From SHZI01 sp964391025 (GTDB lineage: Bacteria; Pseudomonadota; Gammaproteobacteria; Steroidobacterales; GCA-2729495), in contig CAYMKJ010000190.1 of the NCBI GenBank assembly GCA_964391025.1, positions 1 through 22,784 on the forward strand: a stretch of 22,784 bases of DNA, in the 5' to 3' direction. The translations under genes were made by a program, and so were the position numbers. Below the pieces are notes generated by a model. The model saw only the letters and a program-made list of their open reading frames with translations. It was not told the origin of the DNA and made no database searches. Numbering within the stretch: position 1 is the stretch's first letter; the number at the start of each line of letters is the position of its first letter. Positions 5,854 through 13,075 of this stretch are shown piece after piece.

Positions 5854-7217
5854 TTCGAAGTGGCCTTCTCCAGGGCGCGGGATTTAAGGCCGAAGCCGGC
5901 CACTGCCAGCACCGCGGTCAGGCCACCGAGAATGAGCAGGGCCAGCTGATAGCCTGGCGTGCCGCCCCCCTGGGAAGCCGCGACGCCGCCGATCAGAGCC
6001 GCACCCGAAAGCTGGCCGACCGCAAGGAACACAGTGAGCAAACCCTGGGCGGTACCTCGGTCAGCCAGTAACGCCTCATTGAGCACGATATAGCGCAGCG
6101 GGGCCCCGAGGAGCGCCGCGAAGCCAAACCCGCCGATGATTCCGCCAACCACGAACAAGGTGACCGTGAGTTCCGTCAGCGCATACATGAGCGCTCCAAC
6201 GGCCACCAGCGCCAGGCCCGCCTGGACGATCGCCCGCGACCCGAGCACGTTTAGGAGGCGCCCCATCAGGGGGGCACCAACCGTCGTGGCCAGCACTGAC
6301 GGTAACATCAGCAGGCTCGCGTTATAGTCGGTGACCCCAAGCGCCGCAACTGCCAACGCGGGAAAAAACGCGGACCCCGCCTCAAGAGTCCCCGTACCAA
6401 CGGCAATTGCCGCCGTCAGGCGCATCTGCAACGAGCCCAGCAGGCGGGGCGGAATGATGGGATCTGCAGCCCCCCGCTCGACACGCCAGAAGACCGGTGC
6501 CAGCACGACGGCCAACACGGCAAACGGTGCAACTGGCAGAGACATCAGACTCGCCCCGAGATGGCTGCTGTCAATTTCCGTAAAGACGATCGCCACACTG
6601 CCCAGCACCACTGAAAGCAGCAGCGCGCCGGCCGCGTCGAAAGGCCTCGGCGTCGCGGTGCCGGACCCCGGCAGCAGGCGCAGGGCCTGCCAGATGAGCA
6701 GCAGGACGATGGGCAGGTTAATCAGGAACAACCAGTGCCAGGAGAAGCGCAGGAGTATGCCCCCGAGGATGGGGCCGACCAGGAAGGCGATGCCAAACAC
6801 AGCCCCGAGCAGTCCGAGGGTGGACCCGCGCTTCTCGGGGGGGAACCTGTCGCCGATGACGGCGCTGGCGACCGGAAAGATGCCGCCAGCACCCAGCCCC
6901 TGAATCGCCCGGCCAAGCAACAGAACCTCGAAGGATGTCGTGACCGCAAGAGTCAGCGAGCCGATGCCGAACAGAGCGAGGTTCAGCACGTAGATCGCCC
7001 GTCGGCCAAACCGGTCCGACAGCTTGGCCATCAGCGGCGCGCCCACCAGTTGAAAGAGCACGTAGATGTTGAAGATCCAGGCCAGTGCCCGCGTATCGAC
7101 GCCCAGATCGGCCTGGATAGCCGGCAACGCCGGGCCGATGATGGCCAGGTCGAGCGCGCCCATGAGCACGCCGACGAAGAGGACCAGCAGCAGCGGCCGG
7201 AGGTTGGGCTGGTTCAC
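5850..7217 (-). CDS. MFS multidrug exporter, DHA2 (EmrB/QacA-like) family
   Basis: A 455-residue inner-membrane proton-driven exporter with about 14 hydrophobic segments. Helix 1 carries LDLAIIGPALPAIQ (the DHA2 motif D1 type, where LDxTIVNVALP is usual). The loop between helices 2 and 3 has the MFS signature MAKLSDRFGRRAIY, and the helix 5 region has LGAVFGIAFLVGPILGG (antiporter motif C). The start is GTG at 7217, overlapping the stop of the upstream chelatase-like gene by four bases (translational coupling). It is the last gene of the ABC-ABC-TetR-chelatase-like-MFS operon. Substrate is unknown; context suggests the same compound class as the ABC pair. Confidence 0.92.
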   Translation of the reverse strand: MNQPNLRPLLLVLFVGVLMGALDLAIIGPALPAIQADLGVDTRALAWIFNIYVLFQLVGAPLMAKLSDRFGRRAIYVLNLALFGIGSLTLAVTTSFEVLLLGRAIQGLGAGGIFPVASAVIGDRFPPEKRGSTLGLLGAVFGIAFLVGPILGGILLRFSWHWLFLINLPIVLLLIWQALRLLPGSGTATPRPFDAAGALLLSVVLGSVAIVFTEIDSSHLGASLMSLPVAPFAVLAVVLAPVFWRVERGAADPIIPPRLLGSLQMRLTAAIAVGTGTLEAGSAFFPALAVAALGVTDYNASLLMLPSVLATTVGAPLMGRLLNVLGSRAIVQAGLALVAVGALMYALTELTVTLFVVGGIIGGFGFAALLGAPLRYIVLNEALLADRGTAQGLLTVFLAVGQLSGAALIGGVAASQGGGTPGYQLALLILGGLTAVLAVAGFGLKSRALEKATSN

Positions 7218-8332
7218 ATCGGACGACCAGGCTGCGCTGGACGCTCAGCCCGTGCTGACTTGATCACGCTGTCCACCCATTCTATGAACTTCGGATTCTC
7301 GACCAGACCCTTCTCGGCAAAGGTGTACTTCAGCCCCCGCAGGTCCGTCTTGATATGCTGCTGAACGCCGAAGCTTGCGGCTGCAATCGCCACCACGATG
7401 ACATCGCGGCCGCTCTTGGTCGCCTGCTGGATCCAGCCGCGCAGCTTCCGCACGTTGGACTCGCGCACCGGGACAATGGCGTCATCCTGCAAATTGATGA
7501 TCCGGACATCGGCAAAGAGTTTCTTCGCTTTCAGCCTGTCCACATGGGCCTGGAGGATCTTCAGGTCGGGCCCGTTATCAGCGGAGTCTTCCGGCCCGTG
7601 CCCCACGATGATCAGCACCTCGTTGGCGGGATTGGTGCTGACCGAACGTGCATTGTCGTAGAGCATCTCAGTGATCAACGGGTGGTCATTGAAATGTCCC
7701 GCCCAGACGAACTCGACGCCCGGAGCATTTATCGTCGGAACATCCATATAGCTGGACTCTGGATACAGGCCGAATATGTACTGCCAATGCCGGGTCAGCG
7801 AGTTGTACTTGGTGGTGGTTCCCTCGTCCACGAGGATGATCCGCCGGACCCCGTGGGCGCGCAGGTCATCCACCGCTGACTGCAGGTGGGACGAACTCAT
7901 CATGGACATACCAAAGCCAATCGCGGTCGGCGCCTTCTTTGCCATCGGCAGGTACGCATCCCGGATGAGCCGGTCGCTGTTCTCACCCACTCCATGAGTG
8001 AGGACCAGCACGCCCGTCTCACCCTTCACATCCGAATCGCTGACGTACCACTCGTAGTCGGGGCCCATCGCGCTCATGTTCATGTCGAGTTCGCGATCTG
8101 TGAACCCCCGGTACAGGGCAATCTTGTTGCGCAGGGCCGCGCGCATCTCGGGCGTCATCTCATGGTGCTTGTTGTAAGACTCGAGGCGTTTGCCGTCCGG
8201 AGCCATGGCCGGCACCGCCCCGCCGTGCTGGTGGACGGGTTCATCCGCTGCAGGGACATTCGACCCCGGCAGGACCAGCAACAGGCACATGAGCGGCGAC
8301 AGGAGCCAGGCAATACGTGGGTCTTTCACCAT
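7214..8332 (-). CDS. Exported CbiX/ferrochelatase-fold-like protein of unknown function
   Basis: A 372-residue protein with an N-terminal Sec signal (hydrophobic core about 8-22, cleavage near residues 28-30). Two similar halves follow. The first starts with GVLVLTHGVGENSD (His113) and the second with VLIIVGHGPEDSADN (His245). Both resemble the beta-strand-HG motif of class II chelatases such as CbiX/CbiK and HemH. HRIILVDEG-like and NLQDDAIVPVRE segments end each half. This suggests a periplasmic chelatase-like or metal/tetrapyrrole-binding protein, but catalysis is unproven. A GAGGAG ribosome site precedes the ATG, and the gene begins nine bases after the TetR stop. Confidence 0.75.
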   Translation of the reverse strand: MVKDPRIAWLLSPLMCLLLVLPGSNVPAADEPVHQHGGAVPAMAPDGKRLESYNKHHEMTPEMRAALRNKIALYRGFTDRELDMNMSAMGPDYEWYVSDSDVKGETGVLVLTHGVGENSDRLIRDAYLPMAKKAPTAIGFGMSMMSSSHLQSAVDDLRAHGVRRIILVDEGTTTKYNSLTRHWQYIFGLYPESSYMDVPTINAPGVEFVWAGHFNDHPLITEMLYDNARSVSTNPANEVLIIVGHGPEDSADNGPDLKILQAHVDRLKAKKLFADVRIINLQDDAIVPVRESNVRKLRGWIQQATKSGRDVIVVAIAAASFGVQQHIKTDLRGLKYTFAEKGLVENPKFIEWVDSVIKSARAERPAQPGRPM

Positions 8333-8341
8333 TAAAACTCC

Positions 8342-8929
8342 TCAGCTTTCGAGTATTCGTTCGACAGCACGGCGCAGCTCCCGCTTCACCGCCGCCGTGT
8401 TGTCCCGGCGCATGGCCTGCCCCGCTGCGGCTTCCACCATGCCCCGGACCAGGGCCGCGATCAGGCCGGTGTCTCTTCGCTTGCCGCGAAGAACCTCCGC
8501 CAAGGACTCCGCCAGTACCGCACCCGGCGCCTCGTGGAGTTCGATGAGCTGCTTCCGAAGTTCGGGCGCGTCACTGCGGATCTCAGCGATGAGCTCCAGC
8601 GTGGCGTGCGCGGGACTCGTGGCCATATCAATCTGCATGTCCAGCCAGGCGCCGATCCGCTCTACTGGATCGGGATGCAGGCTGCCCAGGCTCCGCATCT
8701 GCTCAATGTAGGCACCCATGTCCCGCGCGACGCAGGCCAGCAGGATGAAATCCTTGTTCCGGTAGTACCGGTAGAGGGAGTTCCGGGCCAGGCCGACCGA
8801 CTTGGCAATGTCGTCCATGTCGGTCTGACGGTAGCCCCGCTCGCGGAAGAGTTCACTCGCGGCAGTCAGTATGCGCGCGGTCTGCGCCCTGACATGCTCC
8901 TCGATGCTGGCCGCTTCAATGCGCGGCAT
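8342..8929 (-). CDS. TetR family transcriptional regulator
   Basis: With the ATG at 8929 the protein has 195 residues, usual for TetR. The N-terminal helix-turn-helix spans about 15-62: ILTAASELFRERGYRQTDMDDIAKSVGLARNSLYRYYRNKDFIL. The C-terminal ligand domain is helical and less conserved. Its start overlaps the end of the ABC ATPase gene by 14 bases, so it is encoded inside the operon it probably controls. The likely target is the GACTAGTC palindrome region upstream of the permease gene (10804-10829). The effector is unknown. In Lactococcus a TetR-type heme sensor (HrtR) controls a similar ABC pair, which motivates but does not prove a tetrapyrrole ligand. Confidence 0.93.
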   Translation of the reverse strand: MPRIEAASIEEHVRAQTARILTAASELFRERGYRQTDMDDIAKSVGLARNSLYRYYRNKDFILLACVARDMGAYIEQMRSLGSLHPDPVERIGAWLDMQIDMATSPAHATLELIAEIRSDAPELRKQLIELHEAPGAVLAESLAEVLRGKRRDTGLIAALVRGMVEAAAGQAMRRDNTAAVKRELRRAVERILES

Positions 8930-9611
8930 GGGCCACCGCCAGCTGCTCCAGACGGCCATCAGCGATGTGCACGGCCCGGTCGACATACTTCAGCATGTCC
9001 GGGTCGTGAGTCACCATGAGGGCCGCGACCCGATGCTCGTGGCACTGACCCCGGAGCAGACTCACGATCTGCCGACCCCGGGACTGGTCGAGCATGGACG
9101 TCGGCTCGTCCACCAGCAGCAGACTCGGCGACGACATCAGCGCCCGCGCGATGCCCACCCGTTGCCGCTCGCCGCCAGACAGCTCCGCAGGCCGGCGCTT
9201 GCTGCGGGATTCCATGCCAACCTGCTTCAGGAGCACCATGGCCCGGTCGCGATCGGCAGCCCCTGGCCTGGTGCCTCGCAGGTGCACGGTGAGCAAAAGC
9301 TGATCGAGCACCGTCAGCGCTGGCAGAAGATTGGACTGCTGAAAGACGAAGCCGACCCGCTCGCGCCGCACGCGGGTCAACTGCTCCGGGTTCAGGGCCG
9401 TTATCTCGGTGTCGGCCACATGGATGTGCCCCGAGTTCGGTCTTCGCAGTCCGCCACACACCGCCAGCAGGCTCGACTTGCCGGACCCCGACGGGCCCAC
9501 TACCGCCAGCAACTCGCCCGGGGCGACGCTGAGCGATACGTTGTCGAGAGCCTGGACCTGCTGATCCCCATCGCCGAGCACCAGGGATACCGACTCAATG
9601 CGCAGACTCAT
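8916..9611 (-). CDS. ABC transporter ATPase, MacB/LolD/HrtA-type
   Basis: The protein has 231 residues from MSLRIESVSLVLGDG (ATG at 9611). Upstream in-frame sequence is the out-of-frame shadow of the permease and is excluded. Visible motifs are Walker A GPSGSGKSS (39-47), Q-loop FVFQQ (about 88-92), signature LSGGERQR (144-151), Walker B LLLVDEP (164-170) followed by TSMLD, and the H-switch THD. The ATG overlaps the permease stop by four bases, and the 3' end overlaps the TetR gene. It powers the adjacent FtsX-type permease. Confidence 0.95.
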   Translation of the reverse strand: MSLRIESVSLVLGDGDQQVQALDNVSLSVAPGELLAVVGPSGSGKSSLLAVCGGLRRPNSGHIHVADTEITALNPEQLTRVRRERVGFVFQQSNLLPALTVLDQLLLTVHLRGTRPGAADRDRAMVLLKQVGMESRSKRRPAELSGGERQRVGIARALMSSPSLLLVDEPTSMLDQSRGRQIVSLLRGQCHEHRVAALMVTHDPDMLKYVDRAVHIADGRLEQLAVAHAAH

Positions 9612-10759
9612 CGGTCTCTCCCGAGCGCAATCAATGGCTCCACGGACGTGATCCGGCGAATCGACACCGCACCGCCCAGCAGCCCCGCCCCCAGCAACAG
9701 CAGTGCGGACAACGCGACGGTCACGGGCTGGAACTGGAAGGGGGTGCCCGCCTCTGCTGTCGCCTTGAAGGCCACGCCACTTACCAGGGCGAGACCCACG
9801 CCGACGGTCAGACCGCCCAGCAGCAGCAGCAGGGCCTGGCCCAGGGAATCGCGCAGCAGGTAGCCGTTCGATGCCCCTAACGCCTTCACGAGACCGATTT
9901 CGGCCGTCCGCTGGATCGTCCAGATCAGGAAAAAGGCTCCCAGCAGCACCGCCGAGGTCACCACCAGAAAGGCCTGGATGGCGGCGACGGTGAAGACTTC
10001 CACCTGATAGGCCGGTGAGGTCTGGAAGGAGCCCTCGCGCGTCAGGGTCGTGGTGCCAAGGTCGGAGTCCGCGGCGGCAACCTGCTCCGGCGTGACGCCG
10101 GGTTCGAGGTCCAGGGCAACCACGCTCGCAAAGTCGAACACCACATCGGGCAGCTTTTCCCCGGGCGGTGCGCCTCCCGGTGGGCCGTAGGTCGCTTCCT
10201 GCCACTTCGCCAGAGTCGCAAAGACAATCGGGGTGTGTTCGTAGTTGCGCTCCTCGTCGAGGACTCCGACCACCTTGAGCTCGGTCAGGACCCGGTCGAG
10301 GGTGATGGTGTCGCCAATCTTCACGCCACGATCAGCCAGCAGGCGGGAAATCACCACCCCGTTCTCCGTGGCGCCCAGGCCAGTTCCGCTGGTTGCGGGA
10401 ACATCCAGAAACGAGCCCGGGCTAACGCCCCAGAGCACGAACTCGAGCGGTTCATCGCGCTGATTGCGCCCGTTGAATGAGGTGTGACCCAGGGGTTCCG
10501 CATGGCGGACCCCGGACCGTGCCTGCCAGCCCTCCCACATCGCACGATCCACGAGACTTGACCGGAAGGTGGGGCGATCGTCGTACTGGAACGCAAAGTG
10601 AGTCACCGGGGCGGCGATCAGCCCGGAGACGTTGTTGCTGATAAGGCCCCCGGACAAGCCCGAGAGGAAGGTCATCAGATAAGCCACGAGAGCCACCACG
10701 AGACCCATGAGCGCAAAGCGCCCTTTCGCGTAGACGAGATCCCGAAGTGCTATGAACAT
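9608..10759 (-). CDS. ABC transporter permease, FtsX/MacB domain, HrtB/DevC-like
   Basis: With the ATG at 10759 the protein has 383 residues. An upstream in-frame start at 10798 would enter the promoter region. It has one N-terminal membrane helix (FALMGLVVALVAYLMTFLSGL), a roughly 220-residue extracytoplasmic domain, then three C-terminal helices containing LLGAFFLIWTIQRTAEIGLVKALGAS, the conserved FtsX coupling segment. It ends VSIRRITSVEPLIALG. The opening IALRDLVYAKGRFALMG and overall layout resemble HrtB and DevC permeases more than full-length MacB. First gene of the five-gene operon. Substrate is not deducible from sequence alone. Confidence 0.92.
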   Translation of the reverse strand: MFIALRDLVYAKGRFALMGLVVALVAYLMTFLSGLSGGLISNNVSGLIAAPVTHFAFQYDDRPTFRSSLVDRAMWEGWQARSGVRHAEPLGHTSFNGRNQRDEPLEFVLWGVSPGSFLDVPATSGTGLGATENGVVISRLLADRGVKIGDTITLDRVLTELKVVGVLDEERNYEHTPIVFATLAKWQEATYGPPGGAPPGEKLPDVVFDFASVVALDLEPGVTPEQVAAADSDLGTTTLTREGSFQTSPAYQVEVFTVAAIQAFLVVTSAVLLGAFFLIWTIQRTAEIGLVKALGASNGYLLRDSLGQALLLLLGGLTVGVGLALVSGVAFKATAEAGTPFQFQPVTVALSALLLLGAGLLGGAVSIRRITSVEPLIALGRDR

Positions 10760-10792
10760 TAGGACCACTCTTGCCAACGAACTGTCGGGATG

Positions 10793-10829
10793 ATGCAAGT
10801 ATAGCGACGACTAGTCAATATCTGTCGCC
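10793..10829 (-). promoter_or_regulatory. Promoter/operator region of the ABC-TetR-chelatase-MFS operon
   Basis: The minus strand reads TATACT as a -10 candidate (complement of about 10798-10803), with GCGACA upstream as a weak -35 at about 19-base spacing. Between them lies the perfect palindrome GACTAGTC (10809-10816), flanked by GCGAC (10804-10808) and GTCGC (10824-10828). A palindrome between -35 and -10 is a usual place for a TetR operator, so autoregulation by the operon's TetR protein is inferred. Confidence 0.45.
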
Positions 10830-10904
10830 AACCCGCGGTGTTGCCGGCACCCCTTCCGGGAGCGTGCCGAAGGATCAGGGACAGACTGATACCGGGAATT
10901 TTGG

Positions 10905-11064
10905 TGTATCCTCTGCGCGCCTGCTGGCTATCGGCAGGCATTGCAGAGGGATGGGAACCGGTGGCGGTGTGCCACCTCTTTCGGACGGGGTGGTCCGAAA
11001 GGGTAATCACTGAACACTGGCTGGCCGTTTTTCAGGCCGATTGAGTCTGGCCATTTAGAAAATT
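10905..11064 (+). ncRNA. Structured leader or small RNA candidate upstream of the lipoprotein gene
   Basis: This non-coding stretch between divergent genes contains consecutive perfect inverted repeats. CCTCTGC (about 10911-10917) pairs with GCAGAGG (about 10943-10949) around an inner CCTGC/GCAGG. GGTGGC (10960-10965) pairs with GCCACC (10971-10976). TTTCGGAC (10979-10986) pairs with GTCCGAAA (10993-11000). GGCC copies near 11022-11037 can also pair. A TATCCT -10-like box sits just before the first arm. CCACC can instead pair with the later GGTGG, disrupting stems 2 and 3. I matched it to no known riboswitch. It could be a 5' UTR, an sRNA, or protein-binding palindromes. Confidence 0.35.
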
Positions 11065-11085
11065 GTGTACACAGGAGGACGACCG

Positions 11086-11448
11086 ATGAGCACTATGATT
11101 CGTCAGGCATGGCTTGCCCTGCCAATGGCGCTGGTAATGATCGCTGGCTGCGGTGGCAAGCCCGCCGACAAGGCTGTTGAGGCTGCTGATTCGGCGATGG
11201 ATAGCGCTTCCCAGGCAGCCGACGCGGCAGGTGATGCTGCTGGCGCTGCTGTTGATGCTGCCGGCGCTGCAGCGGATGCGGCTGGAACGGCTGCTGAAGG
11301 CAGCGCCGATGCCGCTGCTGCTGCTGCTGCTGGTGCCGCCGACATGGCTGCCGGTGCTGCCGCTGACGCGACCGACGCTGCCGGCGCTGCTGTCGAGAGC
11401 GCTGGTGAAGCCGTGCAGGACGCTGGCGAGGCGATGCAGAAGCCCTGA
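11086..11448 (+). CDS. Alanine-rich predicted lipoprotein with low-complexity helical repeats
   Basis: The protein has 120 residues from the ATG at 11086, seven bases after a perfect AGGAGG site. The signal peptide has a lipobox, LVMIAGC with Cys22, followed by GGKPADKAVE. The rest is almost only Ala, Asp, Gly, Val and Ser in short AADAAGDAAG-type units, predicted as one long amphipathic helix reminiscent of Lpp-type or LEA-like envelope proteins, though no known family is recognised. Codons include six consecutive CTG triplets (11315-11332). It is followed by two hairpins, one a strong terminator, so it is monocistronic. Confidence 0.85.
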   Translation: MSTMIRQAWLALPMALVMIAGCGGKPADKAVEAADSAMDSASQAADAAGDAAGAAVDAAGAAADAAGTAAEGSADAAAAAAAGAADMAAGAAADATDAAGAAVESAGEAVQDAGEAMQKP

Positions 11449-11469
11449 TTGACTGCTTCTCAGTCAATC
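11447..11469 (+). repeat. Perfect hairpin overlapping the lipoprotein stop codon
   Basis: GATTGACTG (11447-11455) and CAGTCAATC (11461-11469) form a 9-bp stem with a CTTCT loop. It starts on the second base of the TGA stop and lies eight bases before the terminator stem. Likely a 3'-end stabilising structure. Confidence 0.6.
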
Positions 11470-11476
11470 GACTAAC

Positions 11477-11508
11477 ACAGGGGCCGCGCATGCGGCCCCT
11501 GTTTTTTT
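11477..11508 (+). terminator. Rho-independent terminator of the lipoprotein gene
   Basis: ACAGGGGCCGC (11477-11487) pairs perfectly with GCGGCCCCTGT (11492-11502) around GCAT, followed by an uninterrupted T-run to 11508. A canonical strong intrinsic terminator. Confidence 0.92.
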
Positions 11509-11514
11509 GGGCCC

Positions 11515-11523
11515 TGCTATAGT
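11515..11523 (+). promoter_or_regulatory. Extended -10 promoter, leaderless start of the hydrolase gene
   Basis: TGC-TATAGT is an extended -10 box with five of six consensus bases. Only seven bases separate it from the ATG at 11531, so transcription would start at or next to the A of the start codon. There is no Shine-Dalgarno before this ATG, in line with leaderless translation. Confidence 0.55.
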
Positions 11524-11530
11524 TTCAACG

Positions 11531-12475
11531 ATGAAGTGGCTGCGCTACCTCGCCTTCGGCTTTGGCGCTCTACTGGCTGGCAGCGCCGTCGCCCTGCTGG
11601 TTGCCGCCTGGGTCTACCGGGATATTCCGGCCGAAGTCCTCGAGGCCAGGTACACCACCCCCGCCTCCAAGTTCCTCAACGTGGACGGCGTACGGATTCA
11701 CTTCCGGGATGAAGGCAGCGGGCCGCCGCTGGTCCTGATCCACGCCAACTTCGGCAGCTTGCTGAGCTGGGACAGCTGGGTGGACTCGCTGCAGGGCAAG
11801 CACCGGGTCCTGCGCTTCGACATGACGGGCCACGGCCTCACCGGTCCGGACCCGTCCGGTGACTACAGCCTGGAACGCACGGTGCGGCTCACAGAGCGCT
11901 TCGTGGATGCGCTCGGGCTCACCCGTTTCTCGATCGGCGGCACCTCCATCGGCGGCACGGTCGCCATGCACTATGCGGCGGCGCACCCGGAGCGGGTGGA
12001 GCGTCTCATCCTGCTTAGTCCAGGCGCGCTCGAAGGGCGCAGCATGCAGCGGGCCGGGCGCAGTGTCCCGCGCATCGCCAACATTCTTGAGTACATCACG
12101 CCCAGGGCGCTGGCCAGTTACATGCTGACGAGCCGCTTTGGCGATCCCGGCAAGGTGGACGACAAGCTCATCGATCAGTGGTACGAGATGTGGCTGCGCG
12201 AGGGCCAGCGCCCGGCGATCCTCGCCCGCCTGCGCACCTACTCGAGCGATGATCTCGGCACCGTCACGGCCGCAGTCCGCGTGCCCACGCTGATCCTCTG
12301 GGGCGAGAAGAATCCCCAGGCGCCCGTCGAGCAGGCCGAGGAGCTGCGCAAAATGCTGGTCAATGCGCCGGACGTGAAGGTCATTACGTACCCGGGCGTC
12401 GGCCACATGGCGGCGGATGAAGCCGGCCCGGTCATCGCCCGGGATGTCGGGGCCTACCTCGACGCCGGAGGCTAA
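11531..12475 (+). CDS. Alpha/beta hydrolase, membrane-anchored, with Asn at the usual acid position
   Basis: The protein has 314 residues from MKWLRYLAFGFG (ATG 11531). An N-terminal hydrophobic segment (residues about 5-28) acts as signal anchor, then an alpha/beta hydrolase fold follows. Key elements are the oxyanion HANFGS (His71), FDMTGHGLTGP, nucleophile elbow GTSIGG (Ser139), a lid at about 165-225 and terminal GVGHMAADE (His292). At the acid position WGEKNPQAP has Asn261 where WGEKDxxxP is expected, so the triad may use another residue (Glu259 is near) or be altered. Substrate is unknown. It stands alone between the lipoprotein terminator and the cytochrome genes. Confidence 0.9.
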   Translation: MKWLRYLAFGFGALLAGSAVALLVAAWVYRDIPAEVLEARYTTPASKFLNVDGVRIHFRDEGSGPPLVLIHANFGSLLSWDSWVDSLQGKHRVLRFDMTGHGLTGPDPSGDYSLERTVRLTERFVDALGLTRFSIGGTSIGGTVAMHYAAAHPERVERLILLSPGALEGRSMQRAGRSVPRIANILEYITPRALASYMLTSRFGDPGKVDDKLIDQWYEMWLREGQRPAILARLRTYSSDDLGTVTAAVRVPTLILWGEKNPQAPVEQAEELRKMLVNAPDVKVITYPGVGHMAADEAGPVIARDVGAYLDAGG

Positions 12476-12543
12476 GACTCGGTCGATCGCCCAGCTGGAT
12501 TCGTTCTTGCTATTGCGCCGGATCGCGGGCGGGCGTTCCCTCT

Positions 12544-12552
12544 TGCTATGCT
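12544..12552 (+). promoter_or_regulatory. Extended -10 promoter candidate for the cytochrome pair
   Basis: TGC-TATGCT lies about 52 bases before the cytochrome c' ATG, with no recognisable -35. The leader then carries GGAGG at 12595-12599. Confidence 0.4.
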
Positions 12553-12604
12553 CGGGTCCCGACTGCTCCGCAACAAGACATTAGCCACTACCTGGAGGTC
12601 TCCC

Positions 12605-13075
12605 ATGCGTCGCCTCGTCCGTACCGTACTCGTCGCCAGCCTGGCCGCCAGTCTGGTCGCCGGCTTCTCAGCCGCCACGTCGGCCGCCACCACACCGGCG
12701 GATGCGATCAAGTATCGCAAGGCTGTGATGGACGGGTTGGCCGCCCATGTGAGCGCGTTTGTCCTGATCAACTTCGGCAAGGTGGACCATCCGGAGTACC
12801 TGAAGGGGCACACGGCCGCGCTGGCCGATCTCGGCGCGCAGGCCAAGGTGCTGTTTCCGGCCGGGACCGATACGGGCGATACGGACGCGCTTCCCCTGAT
12901 CTGGAAGGAACAGGAGCAGTTCAACAAGCTGGTCTCCGATCTCGAGACGTCGTCCGCCAGGTTGCGGGACGCGGTGGCCGCCAACGACAAGCCAGGGGCA
13001 ACGGCTGCCTTCAAGACGCTGGGCGAGGCCTGCAAGGGCTGCCACGACCGTTATCGCAAGCAGGACGATGATTGA
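12605..13075 (+). CDS. Cytochrome c' / c-556 family protein
   Basis: The protein has 156 residues from the ATG at 12605, preceded by GGAGG. A Sec signal peptide covers about residues 1-29 (VLVASLAASLVAGFSAATSA). The mature part is a four-helix bundle typical of cytochrome c', with YRKAVMDGLAAHVSAF in helix 1 (a Met there is a candidate axial ligand as in c-556). The heme motif ACKGCHDRYRK is at the C-terminus (CKGCH 143-147). It is a periplasmic electron carrier or gas-binding heme protein; which of these is not visible. The stop codon TGA overlaps the next ATG (TGATG), so the two cytochrome genes are translationally coupled. Confidence 0.93.
   Translation: MRRLVRTVLVASLAASLVAGFSAATSAATTPADAIKYRKAVMDGLAAHVSAFVLINFGKVDHPEYLKGHTAALADLGAQAKVLFPAGTDTGDTDALPLIWKEQEQFNKLVSDLETSSARLRDAVAANDKPGATAAFKTLGEACKGCHDRYRKQDDD

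Noticed and set aside
9612..10205. N-terminal extension of the ABC ATPase frame
   Set aside because: It translates the permease gene out of frame (Arg/Gly-rich); the ATPase starts at MSLRIESV, overlapping the permease stop by four bases.
10905..11064. Known riboswitch classes (cobalamin, TPP, glycine, ykkC, c-di-GMP, fluoride)
   Set aside because: Their conserved core sequences were not found by eye; only generic stems are present.
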